In this document: in pieces, positions 55,528-63,771 of the stretch
Position numbering within the stretch: the first letter of the stretch is position 1
Layout: each line of letters begins with the position of its first letter
Origin: Lysobacter_K koreensis
Lineage (GTDB): Bacteria; Pseudomonadota; Gammaproteobacteria; Xanthomonadales; Xanthomonadaceae
Length of the DNA stretch: 64,000 nt
Direction of reading: 5' to 3'
Assembly (NCBI RefSeq): GCF_042677045.1
Contig: NZ_JBHTIH010000004.1
Span: 310,001 to 374,000 of the forward strand
Position numbers and translations under genes: made by a program
Notes under the pieces: model-generated
What the model saw: only the letters and a program-made list of their open reading frames with translations
The model's database searches: none
Told to the model about the DNA's origin: nothing

Positions 55528-56240
55528 CCCCTGCCGCGTCCCTCGCCGGCCGGCGCATCGTCGTCAGCGCCGGGCCGACCTTCGAGGACATCGACCCGGT
55601 GCGGTTCATCGGCAACCGCAGCAGCGGCAAGATGGGCTTCGCCATCGCGCAGGCCGCGGCGCGGCGCGGCGCGCAGGTGCTGCTGGTCGCCGGCCCGGTG
55701 GCGTTGCCGACCCCGGATGGGATGGAACGCATCGACGTGCGCTCGGCCGCGCAGATGCACGCAGCGGTGCTGGCCGCGCTGCCGGCCGACGTTTACATCG
55801 GCGCCGCCGCGGTCGCCGATTTCGCCCCGGCCCGGGTCGCCGCCGACAAGATCAAGAAGCAGGCCGGCGTCGACACGATGACGCTGCAGCTGGTGCGTAC
55901 CGCGGACATCCTGGCCGATATCGCCGTGCACCCGCTGCGCCCGGCGCTGGTGGTCGGCTTCGCCGCCGAGACCGGCGAGGTCGCGCACTACGCGCGCGGC
56001 AAGCTCGCCAGGAAGAACCTCGACCTGATCGCGGCCAACCGGGTCGGCGTGGCCGGCAGCGGGTTCGAGAGCGACGACAACGCGTTGACCGTGTACTGGG
56101 CCGATGGCGAACGCGCGCTCGGCCCGGCGCCGAAGACCCGCTTGGCCGACGAACTGCTCGACCTGGTCGCCGAGCACCTCGCAGATCGCCTCGCCAATCG
56201 CCTCGCGCCGCCGACCGGCGCCATGAAGCGCACGCCATGA
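55524..56240 (+). CDS. coaB: CoaB, phosphopantothenate-cysteine ligase (separate polypeptide)
   Basis: A 238-residue protein from ATG 55524, overlapping coaC by four bases. CoaB motifs: VVSAGPTFEDIDPVRFIGNR with SSGKMGFAIA (nucleotide and acyl-phosphate site, including the conserved Asn), AAVADFAPARVAADKIKK (catalytic Lys in KIKK), and the dimer segment VVGFAAETGEV. It joins 4'-phosphopantothenate and cysteine (CTP-dependent in bacteria). An in-frame upstream extension exists but lies within coaC. Its stop overlaps the dut start (ATGA), giving a coaC-coaB-dut chain. Confidence 0.92.
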   Translation: MTPAASLAGRRIVVSAGPTFEDIDPVRFIGNRSSGKMGFAIAQAAARRGAQVLLVAGPVALPTPDGMERIDVRSAAQMHAAVLAALPADVYIGAAAVADFAPARVAADKIKKQAGVDTMTLQLVRTADILADIAVHPLRPALVVGFAAETGEVAHYARGKLARKNLDLIAANRVGVAGSGFESDDNALTVYWADGERALGPAPKTRLADELLDLVAEHLADRLANRLAPPTGAMKRTP

Positions 56241-56695
56241 ACCACACCCTCGAACTGAAAGTGCTCGACCCGCGCTTCGGCGGCGACTGGCCACTGCCGG
56301 CCTACGCCACCGCGGCCAGCGCCGGCCTCGACCTGCGCGCCGCGCTCGACGCCGAACTGACGCTGGAGCCCGGCGACGCCGCGCTGGTGCCGTCGGGGCT
56401 GGCAATCCACGTCGGCGACCCGACCATGTGCGCGGTGATCCTGCCGCGCTCCGGGCTGGGCCACAAACACGGCATCGTGCTGGGCAACGGCACCGGCCTG
56501 ATCGACGCCGATTACCAGGGGCCGCTGCTGATCAGCGTGTGGAATCGCGGGCGCGAGGCTTTTACGATGCAGCCGGGCGATCGCATCGCCCAGTTGGTCG
56601 TGCTGCCGATCGTGCGCGCGACGCTGCAGGTGGTCGACGAATTTGAATCCACGGCGCGCGGATCCGGCGGCTTCGGCCACACCGGCGTGCGCTGA
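56237..56695 (+). CDS. dut: dUTP diphosphatase (dUTPase)
   Basis: A 152-residue trimeric dUTPase from ATG 56237, overlapping coaB by ATGA. All five motifs are recognisable: ASAGLDLRA (1), LPRSGLGHKHG (2), GNGTGLIDADYQG (3, catalytic Asp), GDRIAQLVV (4) and the C-terminal arm RGSGGFGHTG (5). It hydrolyses dUTP to dUMP and diphosphate. Adjacency to coaBC is the usual proteobacterial order. Confidence 0.97.
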   Translation: MNHTLELKVLDPRFGGDWPLPAYATAASAGLDLRAALDAELTLEPGDAALVPSGLAIHVGDPTMCAVILPRSGLGHKHGIVLGNGTGLIDADYQGPLLISVWNRGREAFTMQPGDRIAQLVVLPIVRATLQVVDEFESTARGSGGFGHTGVR

Positions 56696-56739
56696 AATCG
56701 GCGCGGCAAACAAACCGCGCAAACAGGGGCAACACCGCA

Positions 56740-59082
56740 ATGGTCGATCTGAAGATGGAACGCCCGCAGCTGTCGGCGGCGCAACTCAAGCCGCTGCTGC
56801 CGCTGGCGATCGGCGTGGCCGCGCTGCTGGCGGCCTGGTTCGGCTGGAACGCGTGGGAGCAGTACCAGGACGGTGCCCGCCGCGGCGCGGTCACCGCGGC
56901 GCGCGACGCGGCGGTGCGCAGCGCGGCGCAGGCGCTGGCCGCCGAACAGAAGCGCTTCGCCGCGCAACTGGCCGATCCCGGGGTGCATTCGGCGCTCACG
57001 GCGGGCGACCTGGCCACCGCCGGCACCCGGCTGACCGCCGGCTGGCCGGGGGCGAGCGACGGCGCGGTGCTGGCCCCAGACCTGGAAACCGCCTACGCCG
57101 GGCTGGCCGGCAGTGCCAAGGCCGGCGGCTACGGCCGCCTGGCGGCGCTGGAGGCCGCGCTGGCCGAGGACAAGACCGTGGCCTGGGTGATCCGTGACGG
57201 CGGCGCCGCGCAGCTCGCGCTTGCCGCGCCGCTGAAGCAGGCGGGGCAACTGGCCGGGGTCGCGATCGCGCGCCTGCCGCTGCAGCGCGTCAGTGCCGGC
57301 ATCGATGCGGCGAGCCTCCGCGACGACAGCTACCTGGCGCTGCGCCAGGGTGGGGCCAGCGTCGTCGAGCGCGGCGACACGGCGCTGGCCGGCGGTGCCG
57401 AAGCGCTCGCCAGCAAGGTCCCGGGCAGCGACCTGCGCGTGGTCGCGGCGGTGCCGGACGTCGCCGGTGGCCCGCTGGGCCTGGGTGCGCTGGGTTGCGC
57501 GCTGGCGGCGGCGCTGTTCGCGCTGCTCGCGCTGTTGGCTTGGCGCGGCCCGGCGTTGCTCGCGCGCCGCCAGGCCGCGCCGCTCGAGGATGCCGAGGGC
57601 TCCGCGCAGACGCTCGCCGAGGCGATGAACCAACAACCAACGATGGAACCCACCTTGCCTGCCGTGACCGAAACCGCTGCCGACACCACCGCCACCGCCC
57701 CGCTCGGCATCGACCGCGGCATCTTCCGCGCCTACGACATCCGCGGCATCGTTGGCCAGAGCCTCGACGCCGGCGTCGCCGAACTGATCGGCCACGCCAT
57801 CGGCACCGCGATGCACGAGCAGGGCCAGCGCGACATCGTGGTTGGCCGCGACGGCCGCCTGTCCGGGCCGATGCTGACCGAGGGCCTGATCGCCGGACTG
57901 CGCAGGGCCGGCCGCAATGTCATCGACATCGGCCTGGCGCCGACGCCGCTGGTGTACTTCGGCGCCTACCACCTGCGTGCCGGCTCCTGCGTGTCGGTCA
58001 CCGGCAGCCACAACCCGCCCGACTACAACGGCTTCAAGATCGTGATCGACGGCGAGACCCTGTCCGGCGACACCATCACTGCGCTGTACGCGCGCATCGC
58101 CGAGGACCGGCTGTACCACGCCGACAGCCTCGGCGGCCTGGAGCAGCGCGACATCAACGACGACTACGTGCAGCGCGTGGCCTCGGACGTGCAGCTCGAC
58201 CGCCCGCTCCGGGTCGTGGTCGACGCCGGCAACGGCGTCGCCGGCGAACTCGGCCCGAAGGTGCTGGAGGCGATCGGCGCCGAGGTCACGCCGCTGTACT
58301 GCGAGATCGACGGCACCTTCCCCAACCACCACCCCGACCCGAGCGAGGCGCACAACCTGGTCGACCTGATCAAAATGGTCGCGCGCCTGGATGCCGACCT
58401 GGGCATCGCCTTCGACGGCGACGGCGACCGCCTCGGCGTGGTCACCCGCGACGGCCAGAACATCTTCCCCGACCGCCTGCTGATGCTGTTCGCCGCCGAC
58501 GTGCTCGAGCGCAATCCCGGCGCGCAGATCATCTACGACGTCAAGTGCACCGGGCGCCTGCCCGGACACATCCTGCGCCACGGCGGCAGCCCGTTGATGT
58601 GGAAGACCGGGCACTCGCTGATCAAGGCCAAGATGCGCGAGACCGACGCCGAGCTGGCCGGCGAGATGAGCGGCCACTTCTTCTTCAAGGAGCGCTGGTA
58701 CGGCTTCGACGACGGCATCTACGCCGCCGCACGCCTGCTCGAGATCCTGGCCGCGCAGCCGCACACCGCGACCGAGGCGCTCAACGCGCTGCCCGACGGC
58801 GTGTCGACCGCGGAGATCAAGGTCGATGCGCCCGGCGGCGACCCGCACGCGTTCGTCGAGCGCTTTCGCAATGCGGCGGTGTTCGAGGGTGCGCGGCTGT
58901 CGACCATCGATGGCCTGCGCGTCGACTTCGCCGACGGCTGGGGCCTGGTGCGCGCGTCCAACACCACCCCGGTGCTGGTCATGCGCTTCGATGCCGATTC
59001 GCGCGAGGCGCTGGCACGGATCCAGGGCGAGTTCCGCGCGCAATTGCTGGCGCTGAAGCCGGACCTCGCGCTGCCGTTCTGA
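56740..59082 (+). CDS. Phosphomannomutase/phosphoglucomutase (AlgC/XanA type) with membrane sensor-like N-terminus
   Basis: A 780-residue protein from ATG 56740. The C-terminal 460 residues are a complete alpha-D-phosphohexomutase: GIFRAYDIRGIVG, the phosphoserine loop TGSHNPPDYNGF (S423), the metal loop DGDGDRLGVV (D559-R564), the sugar loop GEMSGHFFFKERW and the phosphate loop RASNTTPVL. It interconverts the 1- and 6-phosphates of glucose and mannose, feeding LPS and exopolysaccharide precursors. The first 320 residues add two transmembrane helices (about 18-38 and 247-267) around a periplasmic helical domain, an extension characteristic of this family's enzyme in Xanthomonadaceae and Pseudomonas-like relatives. 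A strong terminator follows. Confidence 0.92.
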   Translation: MVDLKMERPQLSAAQLKPLLPLAIGVAALLAAWFGWNAWEQYQDGARRGAVTAARDAAVRSAAQALAAEQKRFAAQLADPGVHSALTAGDLATAGTRLTAGWPGASDGAVLAPDLETAYAGLAGSAKAGGYGRLAALEAALAEDKTVAWVIRDGGAAQLALAAPLKQAGQLAGVAIARLPLQRVSAGIDAASLRDDSYLALRQGGASVVERGDTALAGGAEALASKVPGSDLRVVAAVPDVAGGPLGLGALGCALAAALFALLALLAWRGPALLARRQAAPLEDAEGSAQTLAEAMNQQPTMEPTLPAVTETAADTTATAPLGIDRGIFRAYDIRGIVGQSLDAGVAELIGHAIGTAMHEQGQRDIVVGRDGRLSGPMLTEGLIAGLRRAGRNVIDIGLAPTPLVYFGAYHLRAGSCVSVTGSHNPPDYNGFKIVIDGETLSGDTITALYARIAEDRLYHADSLGGLEQRDINDDYVQRVASDVQLDRPLRVVVDAGNGVAGELGPKVLEAIGAEVTPLYCEIDGTFPNHHPDPSEAHNLVDLIKMVARLDADLGIAFDGDGDRLGVVTRDGQNIFPDRLLMLFAADVLERNPGAQIIYDVKCTGRLPGHILRHGGSPLMWKTGHSLIKAKMRETDAELAGEMSGHFFFKERWYGFDDGIYAAARLLEILAAQPHTATEALNALPDGVSTAEIKVDAPGGDPHAFVERFRNAAVFEGARLSTIDGLRVDFADGWGLVRASNTTPVLVMRFDADSREALARIQGEFRAQLLALKPDLALPF

Positions 59083-59102
59083 AGGGTTCGGCGGACGCGA
59101 CG

Positions 59103-59132
59103 AAAAAGGGCGCCAGCGGCGCCCTTTTTTTT
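59103..59132 (+). terminator. Rho-independent terminator after the mutase gene
   Basis: Stem gggcgcc / ggcgccc (59108-59114 with 59118-59124), three-base loop, then eight T residues; a preceding AAAAA allows it to act on both strands. Confidence 0.92.
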
Positions 59133-59155
59133 GTTGTCCGTTGCACGGAGCGGTG

Positions 59156-59233
59156 TGTAGGGCGGGTTTTCAACCCGCCATCGCCATGCCTCGCCAACGC
59201 AGGGAAAGGGCGGCGGGTTGAAACCCGCCCTAC
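59156..59233. repeat. REP family 1 pair
   Basis: gtagggcgggttttcaaccc with gcc, and ggcgggttgaaacccgccct with ac, in inverted orientation, between the mutase terminator and the convergent exported-protein gene. Confidence 0.82.
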
Positions 59234-59263
59234 ACCCTACGGATGCCGGCAGCGAGGCGCTCG

Positions 59264-59917
59264 TCAGCCGCCGTTGCTGGCCGGCGTTGCCGGCGTCTTC
59301 AGCGCGCGGTAACGCGCCAGGGCATCGCCGAACTCGCCCTCGATCTCACCGGCCTCGCGCTGCTGCTGCACCAGCATGCCCTGCTGCCGCAGCAGTTCGC
59401 CGTGCTGGGCGCGGATGTTCTCGGCCAGCGGCCTGGCCACCGGCTTGCCGGCCAGCTCGGATTCGCCGGCGCGGCGCAGCAGCGTCAGCAGACTCTGGCG
59501 CAGGGCCGCCACGCTCATCCGCGAGGCCTTCACCGTGCCCGCGCTGAGCGAGATGCGGTGCTCGTAGGCGCGGCGCAGTTCGGCTTCGCTGGCGTAGGAC
59601 TCGACCATCGCCATCTCGCGCCGCAGCCGGGCCTCCTTGGCGAGCGCGGCCTGCCGGTCAAGCTCGGCCTGCGCGGCCGCGGCGCTGCGCTCGTCGGCGC
59701 TCGGCGCGCGGTCGACGCGACCGGTCGCCAGGCCGCTCTTGGCGCTGATCTCGGTGCGCGCGCTGTCGACCGCTTCGGCCGGCAACGCGTCGCCGCAGAC
59801 CTTGCGGCCGTTCTCGGTCCAGCAGTACAGCTTCTTGCTCGGCGCGTTCTGCGCGAGCGCGTGGCTGCCCAGCATGGCCAGCAGCGCGGTGGCGAACAGC
59901 GGGTGGAGCTTGCTCAT
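59264..59917 (-). CDS. Exported DUF4124-like coiled-coil protein
   Basis: A 217-residue protein from ATG 59915-59917 with a Sec signal (residues 1-22, ALLAMLGSHALAQ). The mature N-terminus KKLYCWTENGRKVCGDALP resembles the DUF4124 pattern (a short W-x-x-x-G strand pair) with two cysteines. The rest is a long charged coiled coil (ELDRQAALAKEARLRREMAM, RRAYEHRISLSAGTVKASR). It is probably periplasmic; function unknown. The open frame extends far upstream through pyrE antisense-free sequence but the signal peptide fixes the start. Confidence 0.82.
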   Translation of the reverse strand: MSKLHPLFATALLAMLGSHALAQNAPSKKLYCWTENGRKVCGDALPAEAVDSARTEISAKSGLATGRVDRAPSADERSAAAAQAELDRQAALAKEARLRREMAMVESYASEAELRRAYEHRISLSAGTVKASRMSVAALRQSLLTLLRRAGESELAGKPVARPLAENIRAQHGELLRQQGMLVQQQREAGEIEGEFGDALARYRALKTPATPASNGG

Positions 59918-60039
59918 GTCAGTCCGTCTCTCTCGGCCGGTCATTCCAATGACCATTTGGGAAGAGCAATGCAAAACTCGGGCCAGCTTGGCCACGAACG
60001 GCGGCCGGCGCCGCGGCGGAGAATCTGCGCGCGGTCCGC

Positions 60040-60717
60040 TCAGTCCCCGATGACGCTGCCGTAGGCGTCGCGGTAGGCGATCAGTTGCGCGCGCTGTGCC
60101 GCCAGGGCGGCGTCGGCGCCGGCCAGCGCGAGCAGGTCGTGCAGGCTGGCCACCGCGACCACCGGCAGTGCGTGTTCGAGCGCGACAGTTTCTGCCGCCG
60201 AGCGTCGCGAAGTGGCCGGGTCGACCGCCTCCTGGCGGTCGAGCGCGATCACGATCCCGGCGGCCGTGCCGCCGGCGCCGGCGATGATCGCCAGCGCCTC
60301 GCGGATCGCGGTGCCGGCAGTGATCACGTCGTCGACGATCAGCACCCGGCGGCCGGCCAACGGCGCGCCGATCAGGCTGCCGCCCTCGCCGTGGGCCTTG
60401 GCTTCCTTGCGGTTGAACGCCAGCGGCAGGTCGCGGCCGCGGCGCGCGTACTCGCAGGCCAGCGCGGTCGCCAGCGGAATGCCCTTGTACGCCGGGCCAA
60501 AGAGCATGTCGAAAGCCGGCAGGTCGACCTCGGCAAAATGCGCATCGATCGCGTCGGCGTAGCAGCTGGCCAGCTCCGCCATGGCCACGCCCGAATCGAA
60601 GCGGCCGGCGTTGAAGAAGTACGGGCTCTGGCGCCCGGACTTGAGGGTGAACTGGCCGAAGCGCAGCGCCTCGACGCGCAGGGCCAAGCGCAGGAAGCGG
60701 GAGCGGTGGTCGGTCAT
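60040..60717 (-). CDS. pyrE: Orotate phosphoribosyltransferase
   Basis: A 225-residue type I PRTase from ATG 60715-60717. Motifs: FTLKSGRQSPYFFNAGRF, PAYKGIPLATALACEYARRG, FNRKEAKAHGEGG (flexible loop with the catalytic Lys) and the PRPP motif VLIVDDVITAGTAIRE. It converts orotate and PRPP to OMP in pyrimidine synthesis. Its start overlaps the GNAT gene stop (ATGA), so the pair form an operon. Confidence 0.97.
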   Translation of the reverse strand: MTDHRSRFLRLALRVEALRFGQFTLKSGRQSPYFFNAGRFDSGVAMAELASCYADAIDAHFAEVDLPAFDMLFGPAYKGIPLATALACEYARRGRDLPLAFNRKEAKAHGEGGSLIGAPLAGRRVLIVDDVITAGTAIREALAIIAGAGGTAAGIVIALDRQEAVDPATSRRSAAETVALEHALPVVAVASLHDLLALAGADAALAAQRAQLIAYRDAYGSVIGD

Positions 60718-61223
60718 GGCGTTCGTTCAGTGGTCGGGGATGGCTGCAGGCGCAGCAGCAGCAGGTGCTGCGGGCCGGCACTGCCGCCGTGGTAGAGCTC
60801 GCCGGTGTCGACGAAACCGGCCTTGCGGTACATCGCGATGCCGGCGTGATTCTCGCAGTTGACCGTCAGCACCAGCAGCGCGCGCTGCGGATGGCGCCGG
60901 CGCAGGTCGTCGCGGCACGCGGCCATCGCCTGGGCGCCGATGCCGCGGCCCTGCCACGCGCGGCCGATCACCAGCGCGCGCAGGCCGACGCTGGGCTCGG
61001 CCAGCGTGCGACCGGCGACCGCGTTGGGCGCGAAGTCGAGCCGGTAGAAGCCGACCACCTCGTCGCCGACGCGCACCGCCATCGCCTCGCTCATCGGGTC
61101 GCGTAGGCTGTCGCCGAGGTTGAACGCGATGTCGCCGACGTAGCGGGCCTGTTCGGGCGCCAGCTGCAGCGCGTGCACCGCGCGCGCGGTGGCGTCGTCG
61201 CCTACCGGCATGACATCGACCAT
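60714..61223 (-). CDS. GNAT-family N-acetyltransferase
   Basis: About 169 residues; the start is uncertain (61211, 61223, 61244 or 61253 all carry ATG in this frame, none with a good ribosome site). The GNAT core is clear: AMAVRVGDEVVGFYRLDF (beta-4), LRALVIGRAWQGRGIGAQAM with the acetyl-CoA pyrophosphate motif QGRGIG, and VNCENHAGIAMYRKAGF at the C-terminus. The substrate is unknown. It is translationally coupled to pyrE and divergent from xthA. Confidence 0.88.
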   Translation of the reverse strand: MVDVMPVGDDATARAVHALQLAPEQARYVGDIAFNLGDSLRDPMSEAMAVRVGDEVVGFYRLDFAPNAVAGRTLAEPSVGLRALVIGRAWQGRGIGAQAMAACRDDLRRRHPQRALLVLTVNCENHAGIAMYRKAGFVDTGELYHGGSAGPQHLLLLRLQPSPTTERTP

Positions 61224-61304
61224 GGAAGAGATGATGCGGGACATGCGCCGCATGATAGGCCAGCGGCTCCGGGCTATGATCGCCCGCACACCAGTGGAGC
61301 GCGC

Positions 61305-62093
61305 ATGCGGATCATCAGCTTCAACGCCAACGGCCTGCGATCGGCCGCGACCAAGGGCTTCTTCGACTGGTTCGCCGCGCAGGACGCCGACCTGCTGTGC
61401 GTGCAGGAAACCAAGGCGCAGGAGCACCAGCTGGCTGGTCCGGCGGGCTTGGACAGAAAATTCCTGCCCGAGGGCTACCGTGCGTTCTTCCGCGACGCGA
61501 CCACCAAGAAGGGCTACAGCGGCGTGGCCATCTACAGCCGCCGCGAGCCCGATGAAGTCCGCACCGCGCTGGGCTGGGCGCCGTTCGACGACGAAGGCCG
61601 CTACATCGAGGCGCGTTTCGGCAACCTCAGCGTGGTCTCGTTCTACATCCCGTCCGGATCGTCCGGCGAGCTGCGCCAGGGCTTCAAGTTCGAGGTCATG
61701 GACTGGCTCAAGCCGGTGCTGGACGAGTGGCTGACTTCCGGGCGCGACTACGTGCTGTGCGGCGACTGGAACATCGTGCGCAGCGCGCTCGACATCAAGA
61801 ACTGGAAGTCCAACCAGAAGAATTCCGGCTGCCTGCCGCCCGAACGCGACTGGCTCAACGGCCTGTGCGTCGCGGAGCAAGGCTGGGTCGACGCCTACCG
61901 CGCGCTGCACGCCAACGGCCAGGACTACACCTGGTGGAGCAACCGCGGCGCCGCGCGCGCCAATAACGTGGGTTGGCGGATCGACTACCAGCTGGTGACG
62001 CCGTCACTGGCCGCCAAGCTGCGCGCCTGCGCGGTCCACCCCAGCCCGCGTTTTTCCGACCACGCCCCTTTCAGTGTCGACTATGACCTCTGA
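61305..62093 (+). CDS. xthA: Exodeoxyribonuclease III
   Basis: A 262-residue Mg-dependent AP endonuclease/3'-5' exonuclease from ATG 61305. Catalytic motifs of the EEP family are complete: SFNANGLRSA, CVQETKAQE (metal Glu), GYSGVAIYSRREP, CGDWNIVRSALDIKN (Asp/Asn), and the closing SDHAPFSVDY with the catalytic Asp-His. It repairs abasic sites and 3' blocks. The last ten bases overlap the downstream permease start. Confidence 0.96.
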   Translation: MRIISFNANGLRSAATKGFFDWFAAQDADLLCVQETKAQEHQLAGPAGLDRKFLPEGYRAFFRDATTKKGYSGVAIYSRREPDEVRTALGWAPFDDEGRYIEARFGNLSVVSFYIPSGSSGELRQGFKFEVMDWLKPVLDEWLTSGRDYVLCGDWNIVRSALDIKNWKSNQKNSGCLPPERDWLNGLCVAEQGWVDAYRALHANGQDYTWWSNRGAARANNVGWRIDYQLVTPSLAAKLRACAVHPSPRFSDHAPFSVDYDL

Positions 62094-63447
62094 CGCCGCG
62101 CCCGCGCCGACCAAACCCACCCGCCCCGGCTGGCGCGACGTGCTGCGCCGGCTGCGCCAGCCCAAGGTCGCGGTGATGCTGCTGCTCGGCTTCGCCTCCG
62201 GCCTGCCGTTCATGCTGGTTGGCAACACCATGGGCTTTTGGCTGCGCGAGGGCGGCATCGAGCTGTCCGCGATCGGCTTCCTGTCGTGGGTCGGGCTGGC
62301 GTATTCGTTGAAGTTCCTGTGGGCGCCAGTGATCGACAAGGTCGACGCGCCGATCCTCGGCCGCTGGCTCGGCCGGCGCCGCGGCTGGATGGCGCTGGCC
62401 CAGCTGACGGTGATGGCGGCGCTGGCCGGCATGGCGATCCTCAAGCCCGAGGGCGGGCTGGTCGCGTTCGGGGTGATGGCGCTGGTCGCGGCGTTCGCGT
62501 CGGCGACCCAGGACATCGTCATCGACGCCTGGCGCATCGAAAGCTCGAACGATGGCGAGGAGCTGGCGCTGCTCAGCGCCGGTTACCAGCTCGGCTACCG
62601 CGCCGCGTTGCTGGTCACCGACGCCCTGATCCTGATCGCCGCCGCCTACGTCGGCTGGACGGTGTCGTACCAGCTGATGGCGGTGCTGATGGGGCTGGGC
62701 CTGCTGGCGACCTGGTTCGCGCGCGAACCGGCGTCGTCGCTGCGCGCGGCCACCGCGCACGGCTCGCTGCTCACGCCGCAGGGCCTGTTCGACGCGATCG
62801 CCGGGCCGTTCATCGCGTTCTTCAAGCAGCACGGCAGCTGGGCGCTGCTGATGCTGGCCGCGATCAGCCTGTACCGGTTGCCGGACTTCGTGATGGGGCC
62901 GATGGCCAACCCGTTCTACGCCGATCTGGGCATCGCCAAGGAAACCGTGGGCGCGGTGCGCGGTTCGTTCGGGCTGGTGGCGTCGATCGCCGGGATCGCG
63001 GCGGCGGGGCTGTTCGCGCTGCGCTTCGGTTTCGTCGCGACCTTGCTGATGGGCGCGATCCTCGGCCCCGGCTCCAACCTCGCGTTCGCCTACCTCGCCC
63101 ACCACGGCGCCGACACCAACGTGTTCACCGCGGCGATGATCATCGACAACGTCAGCACCGGCTTCGCCGGGGTGGCGCTGGTCGGCTACATGTCCAGCCT
63201 GACCAATGTCGGCTATACCGCGACCCAGTACGCGCTGCTGAGCTCGTTCTACGCGCTGCTCGGCAAGGTCCTCAAGGGCCTGTCGGGGGTCGCGGTCGAG
63301 CAGTTGGAAACCGGTCGCACTCTGCTCGAGGCCTATTCGCTATTCTTCATCGGCACCGCCCTGGTGGGCCTGCCCGCGCTGCTGCTGTGCGTGCTGCTCG
63401 CGGTCCGCAAGCCCGATCCGCGGGTGCTCGCGAACACCGCGGCCTAG
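62083..63447 (+). CDS. ampG: AmpG-family muropeptide permease (MFS)
   Basis: A 454-residue 12-helix transporter. I favour ATG 62083 (MTSDAAPAP), which overlaps xthA; GTG 62074 is three codons earlier. Family signatures: LLGFASGLPFMLVGNTMGFW in helix 1, ASATQDIVIDAWRIES in the middle, and YTATQYALLSSFYALLGK near the C-terminus. AmpG imports GlcNAc-anhydroMurNAc muropeptides for peptidoglycan recycling; anmK at the right edge of the window acts in the same pathway. Length is slightly shorter than E. coli AmpG, as usual in this lineage. Confidence 0.92.
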   Translation: MTSDAAPAPTKPTRPGWRDVLRRLRQPKVAVMLLLGFASGLPFMLVGNTMGFWLREGGIELSAIGFLSWVGLAYSLKFLWAPVIDKVDAPILGRWLGRRRGWMALAQLTVMAALAGMAILKPEGGLVAFGVMALVAAFASATQDIVIDAWRIESSNDGEELALLSAGYQLGYRAALLVTDALILIAAAYVGWTVSYQLMAVLMGLGLLATWFAREPASSLRAATAHGSLLTPQGLFDAIAGPFIAFFKQHGSWALLMLAAISLYRLPDFVMGPMANPFYADLGIAKETVGAVRGSFGLVASIAGIAAAGLFALRFGFVATLLMGAILGPGSNLAFAYLAHHGADTNVFTAAMIIDNVSTGFAGVALVGYMSSLTNVGYTATQYALLSSFYALLGKVLKGLSGVAVEQLETGRTLLEAYSLFFIGTALVGLPALLLCVLLAVRKPDPRVLANTAA

Positions 63448-63470
63448 TACCCGAACGCCCGGACTCCGCC

Positions 63471-63731
63471 ATGACCAACGCCGTGTTGATCGACATCGAC
63501 CCGCTGCTGATGGATCGCATCCAGCGCATCGCGGCCGCGCGCGGGATGGGCATGCAGGCGGCCCTGACCCACCTGATCGAACACGGGCTGTTCGCCTGCG
63601 AAGCCGAGCTGGCCGCGCGCTTCGACGATTCCGACGCCAAGGCGTTGCAGGCCGCAATCGAGGCGTTGAAGGAAATCCCCGACGATCCGGGGTTCTCGCT
63701 GATCGGCCGGATCGAGCCGTCGACCGGGTAA
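63471..63731 (+). CDS. Small hypothetical protein
   Basis: An 86-residue acidic protein from ATG 63471, 23 bases after ampG. The N-terminal half VLIDIDPLLMDRIQRIAAAR, GMGMQAALTHLIEHGLF is compatible with a ribbon-helix-helix-like or short helical DNA-binding fold; the rest is helical with FDDSDAKALQAAIEAL and a Pro-rich end. No family recognised. It may be an antitoxin-like or accessory protein; no toxin partner is adjacent. Confidence 0.65.
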   Translation: MTNAVLIDIDPLLMDRIQRIAAARGMGMQAALTHLIEHGLFACEAELAARFDDSDAKALQAAIEALKEIPDDPGFSLIGRIEPSTG

Positions 63732-63771
63732 CGGCGGCCGTCGTGGGCTGGCGTCGCCGGCCCGGGTTTGC

